This document shows positions 1-8,239 of a DNA stretch of 50,027 nucleotides, piece after piece. The stretch is from Hyphomicrobiaceae bacterium (GTDB taxonomy: Bacteria; Pseudomonadota; Alphaproteobacteria; Rhizobiales; Hyphomicrobiaceae). The DNA lies in NCBI GenBank assembly GCA_021775735.1, contig JAJFHG010000007.1:1-50027 (forward strand). The letters run 5' to 3'. A program made the translations under genes and the position numbers. The notes under the pieces were generated by a model. The model was not told the origin of the DNA and searched no databases. It worked only from the letters and a program-made list of their open reading frames with translations. Each line of letters begins with the position of its first letter. The stretch's first letter is position 1.

Positions 1-1080
1 ACAGTTGTTCTCAATATTCTGAACGCGTTGCTGCTAACGTCAAGCACGGGCCTTGCCATCTGGCTTTGGCAACAAGGTGCGGTGGCGGCGGGGACCATTG
101 CCCTTGCTATGGGATTGGTGATGCGTATGCAGGGCATGTCGCATTGGATCATGTGGGAAATTGCGGGGCTGTTTGAAAACATCGGTGTTGTGCGTGATGG
201 CATGACGACGATTGCGCAAGCGCAGATGGTGCAGGACCGCCCTGATGCCCAAGACCTGGAGGTTCCTGAAGGCAAAATCACATACCAGGCCATCTACTTT
301 GATTATGCCAAGCCGGTTTCAAGCGATGGTGCCAAATTGGACGGCGGGCAAAACTCTGAAGGTGGAGTGATTGAAGACCTGTCGCTGACCATCAATGCAG
401 GTGAAAAAGTTGGTCTTGTTGGCCGCTCTGGAGCAGGTAAATCAACGCTGGTGAGTTTGCTGTTGCGGTCCCATGATCTGGAGCGCGGCAAGATCTTGAT
501 AGACGATCAGGATATTGCCTTTGTGCGTCAGGAGAGTTTGCGTTCGCAGATTGCAATGGTGACCCAGGACACCTCCCTCCTGCATCGTTCTGTGCATGAC
601 AACATCGTCTACGGTCGCCCGGATGCCTCGCGTGAGGATGCTATTCGAGCAGCCAAGCAGGCACAGGCTCACGAGTTCATTCTTGAGTTGGAGGATGGCA
701 AAGACCGCAAGGCGTATGATGCGCACGTTGGTGAGCGTGGCGTAAAGCTATCGGGCGGGCAACGTCAGCGTATCGCTGTTGCCCGTGTGCTTTTAAAAAA
801 CGCGCCAATTTTAATCCTTGATGAAGCGACGAGTGCGCTTGATTCTGAAGTCGAAGCCGCAATCCAAGAACAGCTTGTGCATTTGATGCGCGGCAAAACA
901 GTGATTGCGATTGCGCACCGTTTGTCGACGATTGCGCACATGGACCGGCTCGTGATTATGGATCGGGGAAAGATTATTGAGGAAGGCGATCATACAACTC
1001 TGTTAGAGCGTGGCGGTATCTATGCCGACTTGTGGGCGCGCCAGTCAGGCGGATTTCTGGCGCGTGAGGCTGCCGAGTAG
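1..1080 (+). CDS. ABC exporter, permease-ATPase fusion, 5' truncated by window edge
   Basis: The frame is open from the first base, so the gene begins upstream of the window. The 359 visible residues cover the last membrane helices and a complete nucleotide-binding domain. Walker A (GRSGAGKST) is near fragment residue 141, the ABC signature (LSGGQ) at 250-254, Walker B with its catalytic Glu (LILDEATS) near 273, and the H-loop His (IAHRLST) near 305. Family knowledge: such half-size exporters are about 580-620 residues, work as dimers in the inner membrane and export lipids, peptides or drugs. The helices visible here do not allow a substrate to be named. A stretch of about 20 residues before the ATPase core (around residues 100-120) is loosely conserved. 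The next gene, trmL, faces it, so this gene ends its own transcription unit. Confidence 0.9.
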   Translation, partial: TVVLNILNALLLTSSTGLAIWLWQQGAVAAGTIALAMGLVMRMQGMSHWIMWEIAGLFENIGVVRDGMTTIAQAQMVQDRPDAQDLEVPEGKITYQAIYFDYAKPVSSDGAKLDGGQNSEGGVIEDLSLTINAGEKVGLVGRSGAGKSTLVSLLLRSHDLERGKILIDDQDIAFVRQESLRSQIAMVTQDTSLLHRSVHDNIVYGRPDASREDAIRAAKQAQAHEFILELEDGKDRKAYDAHVGERGVKLSGGQRQRIAVARVLLKNAPILILDEATSALDSEVEAAIQEQLVHLMRGKTVIAIAHRLSTIAHMDRLVIMDRGKIIEEGDHTTLLERGGIYADLWARQSGGFLAREAAE

Positions 1081-1113
1081 AAGATGCCAGGCACGTTGAC
1101 GCATGCGCGTGTT

Positions 1114-1581
1114 CTAAGGCGGTGGAAAACCGTTTGTTTGGCGCAGGGCTTCGCCAAGCGTCATCGCAACAGATACCGCAACGTTAAGTGAGCGTAAGTT
1201 GTTATCGATAGCGATCTTCAATGCATGGTCAGCAGCGCTTGCAACATTCTCGGGAACACCTGCGCTTTCACGCCCGAACATCAGCGTGTCTGACCCGTGA
1301 AATTCAAAATCAATGTGTCGTGTAGAGGCCTTGGTGGTCATCAAAATGAGCCGTGAGGGTGGTGATTGCGCAGTGTGGCCTGCATAGAATGCATCCCAGC
1401 TTTTGTGGCGTGTGATGTCGACGTGGTCGAGATAATCCAGTCCGGCGCGACGTAATGAGCGGTCCGAAAGGTCAAAGCCGGCAGGCCCAATCAGATCAAT
1501 AGCGACATCCATACAGGCGGCTAGGCGCAATATGGTTCCCGTGTTTTGTGGGATGTCAGGCTGGTAGAGTGCGATTCGCAT
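1114..1581 (-). CDS. trmL: tRNA (cytidine(34)-2'-O)-methyltransferase TrmL
   Basis: This 155-residue protein has the full length of TrmL, a small SPOUT (SpoU-class) methyltransferase that methylates the ribose of the wobble base in certain leucine tRNAs using S-adenosylmethionine. The start MRIALYQPDIPQNTGTILR is the family N-terminus, with the Asn-Thr-Gly region that binds tRNA. The C-terminal part holds the trefoil-knot loops: FGRESAGVPE near residues 103-112 and the SLNVAVSVAMTLGEAL segment near 132-147. The gene is divergent from petA, and an FNR-like box lies 18-31 bases before its ATG. The assignment rests on motif recognition and length; the exact tRNA target is inferred from the family. 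Confidence 0.93.
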   Translation of the reverse strand: MRIALYQPDIPQNTGTILRLAACMDVAIDLIGPAGFDLSDRSLRRAGLDYLDHVDITRHKSWDAFYAGHTAQSPPSRLILMTTKASTRHIDFEFHGSDTLMFGRESAGVPENVASAADHALKIAIDNNLRSLNVAVSVAMTLGEALRQTNGFPPP

Positions 1582-1598
1582 GGCGCGTTTTTGCTTTT

Positions 1599-1612
1599 TT
1601 GACTTAGATCAA
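1599..1612. promoter_or_regulatory. FNR/FixK-type box between trmL and petA
   Basis: The sequence TTGAC-TTAG-ATCAA is a near-perfect symmetric match to the consensus TTGAT-N4-ATCAA bound by FNR/FixK/Anr regulators. It lies just upstream of trmL and about 245 bases upstream of petA. The distance fits control of trmL, or of a petABC promoter with a long leader. Binding itself is an inference. Confidence 0.5.
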
Positions 1613-1857
1613 CAGGGGTCGTTGTGAGGATTGGCGTGCGCCAAATTGCCCCTGATTTAGAGTGCAACGAATCTTGAGGGGGCTTACAAACGATGTCAAA
1701 AGATAACCAGTTCTTTCCTCAAGGCGTGCTGACGACCAAGATATAGGTTCAACCGGCCTAGCTTGCGTGTTGTGCGGGCGTTTTTTTTGAAGGAACACGC
1801 AGCGCCTGTATTTGCTCAGCAGATAGCAGCGGATGTGAGTTCAACGTGGAGGCAAGC

Positions 1858-2439
1858 GTGACAACCCATAATGATGATAATGCAGATCCAGTTCGCCGGG
1901 ATTTTATGGTGTTAGCAGGTAGCACCTTTGCAGGTGTTGGTGCTGCGGCATCTCTCTGGCCATTTATCGATCAGATGAACCCCGATGCAGGCGCTCAAGC
2001 GCTGGCGTCCATTGAAGTGGACTTGGAGCCGATCCAAGAGGGTCAAGCCGTCACCATATTGTGGCGCGGCAAACCGGTTTTCATTCGCCATCGCAAGGCT
2101 GAAGAAATTAAAGCCGCTTTGGACGTGCAACTGAGCGACCTTATTGACGATAAGGCGCGTAACGATGACCTGCCTCCGGAGGATCCGGCAACCGATCTCA
2201 ATCGAGTCAAAAAGGGTCAAGAAAAATGGCTGGTTCTGATTGGCATTTGCACACACTTCGGTTGCATTCCAAAAGGTCAGCGCCTTGGTGATTCCAAGGG
2301 TGAGTTTGATGGTTGGTTCTGTCCATGTCACGGCTCGCACTACGATACATCGGGACGTATTCGTAAAGGCCCGGCACCACGAAATATGGAAGTGCCGCCA
2401 TACAAATTCGTCTCAGATAGCAAAATCAAGATAGGTTAG
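1858..2439 (+). CDS. petA: Ubiquinol-cytochrome c reductase Rieske iron-sulfur subunit
   Basis: This is the Rieske subunit of the cytochrome bc1 complex, which passes electrons from ubiquinol to cytochrome c1. The GTG at 1858 is chosen because GGAGG lies at 1848-1852 with five bases of spacing; a GTG at 1846 lacks such a site. The 193-residue product begins with a twin-arginine-like segment ([10 protein letters not shown], residues 13-22) and a hydrophobic helix that serves as signal anchor. The cluster is formed by Cys131 and His133 in CTHFGC and Cys155 and His158 in CPCHGSH; Cys136 and Cys157 should form the stabilising disulfide. The gene is first in petABC, with petB starting 14 bases after its stop. 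All ligands are present, so it should be functional. Confidence 0.96.
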   Translation: MTTHNDDNADPVRRDFMVLAGSTFAGVGAAASLWPFIDQMNPDAGAQALASIEVDLEPIQEGQAVTILWRGKPVFIRHRKAEEIKAALDVQLSDLIDDKARNDDLPPEDPATDLNRVKKGQEKWLVLIGICTHFGCIPKGQRLGDSKGEFDGWFCPCHGSHYDTSGRIRKGPAPRNMEVPPYKFVSDSKIKIG

Positions 2440-2453
2440 AGGGAGTACGCCCG

Positions 2454-3722
2454 ATGGCGCACCACGAGTCGACGTACAACCCGCAAGGCCGTTGGGCCAA
2501 ATGGTGGGACGAGCGGTTACCTGTTGCTCGGTTGATGAATACGCAGTTTGTTGAGTTTCCAACACCACGCAATCTCAACTATTTGTGGACCTTTGGCGGG
2601 ATTTTGACGTTCTGCCTCGTGGCACAATTGGCGACCGGCATTGTTCTCGCGATGCACTACCAGCCAAGTGGCGCTGAGGCGTTCGATTCCGTGGACACGA
2701 TCCGCCGAGACGTGAACTACGGCTGGTTGATTTCCAAGTTACATGCCGTGGGCGCCTCGATGTTCTTCGTCGCGGTCTATATTCATCTCTTCCGTGGCCT
2801 CTATTACGGCTCTTACAAAGCGCCACGTGAGATCCTTTGGATCTTGGGCGTCTTCATCCTTTTAGCGATGATGGCGACAGCGTTTATGGGTTACGCACTC
2901 CCTTGGGGACAGATGAGCTTTTGGGCTGTTACCGTGATCACCAACCTGTTTTCCTCGTTGGACAGCATTATTCCCGGCCTTGGCACATCAATTGTTGAGT
3001 GGTTGTGGGGTGGATATGCGGTGACGGGCAAGACGCTTACGCGCTTCTACTCGCTGCACTATCTTCTACCATTTGTGCTTACAGGCCTTGTTGTTCTGCA
3101 CATTTGGGCGTTGCACGTCGTTGGTCAAAGCAATCCAACGGGTCTTGAAATTAAGACCAAGGCTGATGCGGTGCCGATGTACCCATATGCTGTGTCAAAG
3201 GATGCCTTTGCACTGTTCGCGTTCTTGTTGCTGTTTATGTGGTTTGTATTCTTTGCTCCCGACTACCTGGGTCATGCAGACAACTACAAACCCGCCGATG
3301 CATTGGTGACGCCTTCCCATATCGTGCCTGAATGGTACTTCTTGCCATTCTACGCCATTTTGCGCGCTATTCCGGAAAAGCTTCTCGGCGTTTTGGCAAT
3401 GTTTGGTTCGATTGCGGTGCTGTTGTTTGTGCCGTGGTTGGATCGTTGTCGCACTGTGCGTTCGGCGCGCTACCGTCCTGTTTATAAGTGGTTTTTCTGG
3501 CTGTTGGTTTTCACCTGCATGGCGCTTGGCTATCTCGGTGCAAAACCAGCCGAAGGCGTTTACGTCTTTTGGGCGCGTATCTTTACCGCCTACTACTTCA
3601 TCCACTTCTTGTTGGTGCTGCCCATCCTCGGGCTGATTGAGACGACGAAGAAGCCACCGGCTTCGATCGCTGAGTCGGTTCTCGGTGACGTGGCCAGCGC
3701 AGATCCAAGCAAAGCAAGCTAA
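2454..3722 (+). CDS. petB: Cytochrome b of the bc1 complex
   Basis: The 422-residue membrane protein is full-length bacterial cytochrome b with about eight transmembrane helices. It holds both b hemes and the Qo and Qi sites. Recognisable blocks include [12 protein letters not shown], part of the Qo pocket, and the [13 protein letters not shown] segment, where the Pro-Glu-Trp-Tyr motif at Qo is intact. Heme-ligating histidines sit in the [10 protein letters not shown] and [21 protein letters not shown] helices. A ribosome site (GGGAG) precedes the ATG. It is not fused to cytochrome c1, unlike the arrangement in Bradyrhizobium, where one gene encodes both. The 12-base gap to petC implies cotranscription. 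Confidence 0.97.
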   Translation: MAHHESTYNPQGRWAKWWDERLPVARLMNTQFVEFPTPRNLNYLWTFGGILTFCLVAQLATGIVLAMHYQPSGAEAFDSVDTIRRDVNYGWLISKLHAVGASMFFVAVYIHLFRGLYYGSYKAPREILWILGVFILLAMMATAFMGYALPWGQMSFWAVTVITNLFSSLDSIIPGLGTSIVEWLWGGYAVTGKTLTRFYSLHYLLPFVLTGLVVLHIWALHVVGQSNPTGLEIKTKADAVPMYPYAVSKDAFALFAFLLLFMWFVFFAPDYLGHADNYKPADALVTPSHIVPEWYFLPFYAILRAIPEKLLGVLAMFGSIAVLLFVPWLDRCRTVRSARYRPVYKWFFWLLVFTCMALGYLGAKPAEGVYVFWARIFTAYYFIHFLLVLPILGLIETTKKPPASIAESVLGDVASADPSKAS

Positions 3723-3733
3723 GGGGCAGGGAT

Positions 3734-4762
3734 ATGAAACATCACTTTAAAATGCCTGCCTTTGCGTCAGCCATCGTGTTGGCAACAGCATTGGCGAGCG
3801 CACCTGTTCATGCTGCCGGTGGCGGTATTGAAATTGAGCGCCAAGACTGGAGCTTCTCAGGACCGCTTGGTCTATTTGATCGCGCTCAGTTGCAACGTGG
3901 TTTCCAGGTTTACAAAGAGGTCTGTTCGGGCTGCCACTCCATCAATCGGGTGCGTTTTCGCAACCTTGTTGAAAAGGGTGGTCCTGAATTTCCGGAGGAA
4001 GCCGTCAAAGAGTTGGCTGCCGGATGGGACTATCAGATCGATGCTGGTCCCAATGATGATGGTGAACTGGTCGATGATGACGGTGAGTTTTTCACGCGAT
4101 CACCTCTGTTGTCTGACGCGATACCAGGTCCGTACAAAAACGATAAACAAGCACAAGCTGCTCAAAATGGTGCTCTGCCACCTGATCTATCGTTGATCAC
4201 TAAAGCGCGTAACACAGACTACACGGGGCCGGTTTGGTTCCACCCGATCCACATGCTGAAAGATATCGTGACAGCCTATCAGGAAGGCGGCGCTGACTAC
4301 CTGTACGCGTTGCTGACAGGATATAGCAGCCAAGCCCCTGCCTATAAGCGCGATAACAAGGGCAAGTTGCTACCTGTTAAAGAGGATGATGTCGGATCCG
4401 ATACAGTCGAGCGCTGTGCAACCGTCACGCATGAGCATGACGAAGGCAAAAAAGATGTTTGCACACCGATGCAGGAAGGCATGAACTACAACGCAGCTTT
4501 CGCAGGTCATCAAATTGCTATGGCGGGTCCGTTGTCTGATGAGGGTGTTGATTATAAGGAAGATGCCTCGGGCAAGCCTGTCGCACCGCTGACAACAGAC
4601 CAATATTCACGCGACGTGACAGCGTTCCTCGCCTGGGCTGCTGACCCGTCTCACGACCAGCGCAAGCGTATGGGTTGGCTGGTGATGCTCTATCTTCTGA
4701 TTACGACGGTGCTGTTGTACTACGCAAAGAAATCAATCTGGAAGCGTTTGAAAAAGCACTAA
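3734..4762 (+). CDS. petC: Cytochrome c1 of the bc1 complex
   Basis: This is the membrane-anchored c-type cytochrome that takes electrons from the Rieske protein and passes them to soluble or membrane cytochrome c. A signal peptide covers residues 1-28 (cleavage after PVHA or PVHAA). The heme site is CSGCH at residues 64-68 and the axial Met is likely Met263 in GHQIAMAGPL. A single C-terminal anchor helix spans about residues 313-332. The protein has 342 residues, long for the family. Between about residues 205 and 250 it has an acidic stretch with an extra cysteine pair, Cys228 and Cys243, that could form a disulfide, as a distinct pair does in Rhodobacter cytochrome c1. It closes the petABC operon. 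Confidence 0.96.
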   Translation: MKHHFKMPAFASAIVLATALASAPVHAAGGGIEIERQDWSFSGPLGLFDRAQLQRGFQVYKEVCSGCHSINRVRFRNLVEKGGPEFPEEAVKELAAGWDYQIDAGPNDDGELVDDDGEFFTRSPLLSDAIPGPYKNDKQAQAAQNGALPPDLSLITKARNTDYTGPVWFHPIHMLKDIVTAYQEGGADYLYALLTGYSSQAPAYKRDNKGKLLPVKEDDVGSDTVERCATVTHEHDEGKKDVCTPMQEGMNYNAAFAGHQIAMAGPLSDEGVDYKEDASGKPVAPLTTDQYSRDVTAFLAWAADPSHDQRKRMGWLVMLYLLITTVLLYYAKKSIWKRLKKH

Positions 4763-4812
4763 AGCACCGCTGACGTGGGCCACTTCAGGTCCCTCTGACA
4801 GGAACAAACACC

Positions 4813-4838
4813 AAAAGGCCTCGCATGCGGGGTCTTTT
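4813..4838 (+). terminator. Hairpin terminator after petABC
   Basis: A ten-base-pair stem (4813-4822 with 4829-4838, two G-U pairs) closes a six-base loop. The right arm ends in TCTTTT, which gives the T-rich tail. It sits 50 bases after the petC stop and before mtnP, so it separates the bc1 operon from the purine salvage genes. Confidence 0.75.
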
Positions 4839-4892
4839 GCATTTATGGGTGTTCACTTCAATGGCATGGCTTGCGATGCAAAAGAGGGCCGG

Positions 4893-5771
4893 ATGACGGA
4901 TACAGTTCTTGGGTTCATGGGCGGTAGCGGATTTTATGACCTACCTGGTCTGACAAATGCCAACTGGCAGAAAATAGCCAGTCCGTGGGGTGCGCCGTCT
5001 GATGAGGTTCTGTTTGCCGAAATTGACGGACGACCTGTACGGTTTTTGCCGCGCCATGGTCGTGGTCACAAAATTCCACCCTCTGCCATCAACTTCCGAG
5101 CCAACGTGGATGTGATGAAGCGCGCAGGTGTGACGGATCTCATTTCCATATCCGCATGTGGGTCGTTGAAAGAAGCCTATGCGCCAGGTCACTTCGTGCT
5201 TGTTGATCAGTTTATTGATCGCACTTTTGCGCGTGAGAAATCGTTTTTTGGCCCGGGCTGTGTGGCGCACGTCTCTGTGGCAGACCCTGTCAGCCCTCTG
5301 CTACTGGATCACTTGGAACAAGCTGCCAATGCGGAAGATATAGCCGTCACGCGCGGTGGTACCTATTTGGTGATGGAGGGTCCGCAGTTTTCAACGCGGG
5401 CGGAAAGCAATCTTTACAGGAGCTGGGGCTGTGAGGTGATTGGCATGACAAATATGCCAGAGGCAAAATTAGCCCGCGAAGCTGAACTTCCCTATGCCAC
5501 GGTTGCTATGGTGACAGACTATGACTGTTGGCATGATGACCACGAGTCGGTTGATGTCTCTGCAATTATTGCAGTTATGAAGGGCAACACGGAAAAAGCG
5601 CAACGGCTTGTCGTGGCGCTGGCAAAGTCGTTCCCGCGCCAACATCCGACCTGTCCAATCGGTTCGGATACAGCATTAGAAGTGGCCATCATTACGCCGC
5701 CTGATGCGCGTGATGTAGACCTTATCAAGAAGCTGGACGCGGTCGCAGGACGCGTATTGTCGAAAGATTAG
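4893..5771 (+). CDS. mtnP: S-methyl-5'-thioadenosine phosphorylase
   Basis: MtnP splits methylthioadenosine, the by-product of polyamine and homoserine-lactone synthesis, with phosphate into adenine and methylthioribose-1-phosphate. The start at 4893 is chosen because GAGGG lies at 4884-4888 and because the family begins a few residues before the GFMGGSGFYDLPG phosphate-binding loop. The 292-residue product shows LPRHGRGH (phosphate binding), the MEGPQFSTRAES block and the GMTNMPEAKLARE segment. The YDCWHDDHE motif holds the Asp that distinguishes adenine-type phosphorylases. Its products feed apt (adenine) and mtnA (sugar), both encoded just downstream, which supports the substrate call over a general nucleoside phosphorylase. 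Confidence 0.94.
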   Translation: MTDTVLGFMGGSGFYDLPGLTNANWQKIASPWGAPSDEVLFAEIDGRPVRFLPRHGRGHKIPPSAINFRANVDVMKRAGVTDLISISACGSLKEAYAPGHFVLVDQFIDRTFAREKSFFGPGCVAHVSVADPVSPLLLDHLEQAANAEDIAVTRGGTYLVMEGPQFSTRAESNLYRSWGCEVIGMTNMPEAKLAREAELPYATVAMVTDYDCWHDDHESVDVSAIIAVMKGNTEKAQRLVVALAKSFPRQHPTCPIGSDTALEVAIITPPDARDVDLIKKLDAVAGRVLSKD

Positions 5772-5818
5772 ATTGCGACAGTACCGGGCTTCAACGCCAG
5801 TAGTTTAACTACCAGTGT

Positions 5819-6175
5819 TTAACTACGTGTCTCACCAGGGAAGCTGATCAATATTTTCATCTGCACCAGCTCTGGGAAGAACGCTTGAAGAGCTTGGCCG
5901 GCAAACCATAAAACGACTGCCAGCAACAGTAGCGCCGGGATGGCGGCGACAACAGCCTTCATCAAAAAGAACATGAGCTGGAAAAAGGGGACATTGATGC
6001 GCTCAACGGAGGCAGGTGCTGGTTCGGGTTCGTAGCCTTCGTCGTAACCACTCGTTGAGATTTCAAACGGAGGCGCTGCTACTGCAGCTTGGCGTTCACG
6101 CTCACGGCGCAACGTGCGGGGCAGATCATCAAAATCATCACGATCTGCGGTGAGTGGAATATTTGTATCGGTCAT
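5819..6175 (-). CDS. Small membrane protein of unknown function
   Basis: This gene encodes 118 residues and I do not recognise a named family. The first 60 residues are hydrophilic and charged: a run of Asp, then RRERERQ, then a Pro/Glu-rich stretch. A hydrophobic segment at about residues 63-95 can form one or two membrane helices, followed by a short tail. The N-terminal part is probably cytoplasmic. The gene lies on the strand opposite to its neighbours, between mtnP and apt, and is divergent from apt with 134 bases between the two starts. The reading frame has coding character and an ATG start, but the function is unknown. Confidence 0.65.
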   Translation of the reverse strand: MTDTNIPLTADRDDFDDLPRTLRRERERQAAVAAPPFEISTSGYDEGYEPEPAPASVERINVPFFQLMFFLMKAVVAAIPALLLLAVVLWFAGQALQAFFPELVQMKILISFPGETRS

Positions 6176-6309
6176 TTTTGTCCGGCTCTAGTGGGCGGCA
6201 AACCGGGCCGCATCCCAAAGCCCCTCGAATCAAATTTAGCTCTCCCCCTTACTACCCTCAGCCGTCCTTTATTGCTAACTTGCCGCCTGATTTTGACGGG
6301 GAGGTGACG

Positions 6310-6840
6310 TTGTCAGACCTAAAAAGCTTGATTCGGACGATTCCAGACCATCCTAAGCCCGGAATTCTGTTTCGCGATGTGACGACGCTGTTTGGCGACG
6401 CTCAGGGCTTTAAAGCAGTGATTGAACAGATGGCGGCACGCTATCGCGGTGTGCCAGTTGATGCTGTGGCGGGTATTGAGGCACGTGGCTTTATTCTGGG
6501 TGGTGCGATTGCTGACAAATTGGGCTGTGGATTTATTCCGGTGCGCAAAAAAGGAAAGCTACCGTGGGAAACAATCGGACAGGAATATACCCTTGAGTAC
6601 GGTACGGATGTTATCGAAATCCATGCCGATGCGGTTGCCAAAGATGAACGTATTCTAATTGTCGACGATCTTATCGCGACCGGCGGTACGGCAGAGGCGG
6701 CGGTCAAACTTATCAGGCGATGTGAGGGTGACGTTGTTGGAGCCTCGTTCGTGATTGATCTACCCGATATCGGGGGCGGCAAACGCCTTGATGATTTGGG
6801 TGTGACATGGCAAGCCGTGATGGCCTTTGGCGGACACTAA
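6310..6840 (+). CDS. apt: Adenine phosphoribosyltransferase
   Basis: Apt converts adenine and PRPP to AMP, so it can recycle the adenine released by MtnP. The start is taken as TTG at 6310, because GGGGAGG occupies 6298-6304 with five bases of spacing and the product then begins MSDLKSLIRTIPDHPKPGI, the usual family N-terminus; an in-frame GTG at 6304 is too close to the site. The product has 176 residues, typical length. The PRPP-binding motif is RILIVDDLIATGGTA near residues 117-131, and the adenine-side block VAGIEARGFILG is near 53-64. It opens a plus-strand run with a zinc-ribbon gene, mtnA and an aldolase. Confidence 0.95.
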   Translation: MSDLKSLIRTIPDHPKPGILFRDVTTLFGDAQGFKAVIEQMAARYRGVPVDAVAGIEARGFILGGAIADKLGCGFIPVRKKGKLPWETIGQEYTLEYGTDVIEIHADAVAKDERILIVDDLIATGGTAEAAVKLIRRCEGDVVGASFVIDLPDIGGGKRLDDLGVTWQAVMAFGGH

Positions 6841-6888
6841 AGGCGTTCCAAAGAATGTATTGATGCACATGTCAAAGTGGAGTGGGTG

Positions 6889-7119
6889 ATGGCGGTGACG
6901 CCACAGGAAAAGGCTGATGAGTTAGCAAAGGCCTTGCAGAAATGGCGTGCAGATGGCGCGTTTCCATGTTGCCCTGTCTGTGGCGCTGCAGGTTTGGAGA
7001 TAAAAGACCTTTCAGTGCGACCTCATACGGAATGGTATCGCTTTACATGTACAGATTGTGGGCTCAATGAAACGTTGGCTGTGCCGCAAGCCGCTCCTGG
7101 ACAAAGTGGGATCAACTAA
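6889..7119 (+). CDS. Small zinc-ribbon-like protein
   Basis: This 76-residue protein has a helical N-terminal part (TPQEKADELAKALQKW) and then a four-cysteine module. The module comprises CPVC near residues 29-32, preceded by one more Cys, and CTDC near residues 55-58, so it probably binds one zinc ion. The ATG at 6889 has GGAG at 6879-6882. It lies 48 bases after apt and ends three bases before the mtnA start, so it is almost certainly cotranscribed with both. I do not recognise a named family. A regulatory or chaperone role in the salvage operon would be guesswork. Confidence 0.7.
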   Translation: MAVTPQEKADELAKALQKWRADGAFPCCPVCGAAGLEIKDLSVRPHTEWYRFTCTDCGLNETLAVPQAAPGQSGIN

Positions 7120-7122
7120 CTC

Positions 7123-8232
7123 GTGAAAATTAACGGCAAACCAATGCGCACCATCTGGCTGGCTGAAAATGGCTGGGCGGTGGAGATTATTGATCAAACA
7201 AGTCTGCCGCATGTGTTTGAAACAGTGACATTGAAAACGGTGGATGATGCAGCCTACGCCATCAAGGCAATGCTGGTGCGTGGTGCGCCACTCATTGGTG
7301 CCACTGCTGCTTATGGTGTCTGTTTGGCGCTTCGTGAGGATACCTCAGATGAAGCGTTGGAACACGCGAACAGTTTGCTCGCCGAGCAACGCCCAACGGC
7401 TGTCAACCTACGCTGGGCCCTGAATGAAATGGTAGTGGCCGTTCGTAATCTGCCTCGCGAAGCGCGCGTTGCTGCCGCCTATCAACGTGCCCAAGAGATT
7501 TGTGATGCTGATGTGGAGACCTGTCGCATGATTGGTGTGCACGGTCTTGAGATCATCAAACAGATTGCTGCAAAAAAACCAGCAGGCACACCCGTTAATG
7601 TGCTCACGCATTGCAATGCGGGTTGGCTTGCCACTGTTGACTGGGGCACTGCAACCTCACCCATTTATCAGGCACATGATGCTGGGATACCAATACATGT
7701 CTTTGTTGATGAGACGCGGCCGCGCAATCAAGGTGCTGCATTGACCGCCTATGAGTTGGGAAGTCATGGCGTGCCTCATACCCTTGTCGTCGACAATGCC
7801 GGTGGCCACCTGATGCAAAAGGGGGATGTGGATCTGTGCATTGTTGGTACTGATAGGACGACCGCCACTGGCGATGTTGCCAATAAGATTGGGACCTATC
7901 TCAAGGCGTTGGCAGCCAAAGACAATAACGTGCCGTTCTATGTGGCGTTGCCGCATACAACGATTGACTGGTCGATGACTGATGGCTTTGCCATCCCGAT
8001 CGAAGACCGTGGGCCAGACGAAGTATTGACGATGCCGGGACGTTTGCCCAATGGGACCGTGGTAACGGTGGAAATAGCTGCGCCAGGTTCGCCTGCCGCA
8101 AATCCAGCATTTGATATTACACCGGCACGCTTGGTGACGGGATTCATAACAGAACGCGGAGTTTGCCCAGCAAGTGCTGACGGTCTGTTATCGCTCTATC
8201 CTGAACAGGGCAAAACGCCCGCAATGACGTGA
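7123..8232 (+). CDS. mtnA: S-methyl-5-thioribose-1-phosphate isomerase
   Basis: MtnA isomerises methylthioribose-1-phosphate, the MtnP product, to methylthioribulose-1-phosphate. The 369-residue product starts at GTG 7123 and gives the typical beginning [12 protein letters not shown]. The catalytic pair is present: Cys164 in the block THCNAG and Asp244 in [18 protein letters not shown], 80 residues apart as in characterised isomerases. The [13 protein letters not shown] segment near residues 53-65 and [12 protein letters not shown] near 194-205 are further family marks. The preceding stop is three bases before its start, and the aldolase gene follows after seven bases, which indicates one operon. 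Confidence 0.95.
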   Translation: MKINGKPMRTIWLAENGWAVEIIDQTSLPHVFETVTLKTVDDAAYAIKAMLVRGAPLIGATAAYGVCLALREDTSDEALEHANSLLAEQRPTAVNLRWALNEMVVAVRNLPREARVAAAYQRAQEICDADVETCRMIGVHGLEIIKQIAAKKPAGTPVNVLTHCNAGWLATVDWGTATSPIYQAHDAGIPIHVFVDETRPRNQGAALTAYELGSHGVPHTLVVDNAGGHLMQKGDVDLCIVGTDRTTATGDVANKIGTYLKALAAKDNNVPFYVALPHTTIDWSMTDGFAIPIEDRGPDEVLTMPGRLPNGTVVTVEIAAPGSPAANPAFDITPARLVTGFITERGVCPASADGLLSLYPEQGKTPAMT

Positions 8233-8239
8233 GCCCAAA

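Noticed and set aside
1604-1798. 64-residue minus-strand frame between trmL and petA
   Set aside because: It overlaps the regulatory box and promoter region, with no coding features.
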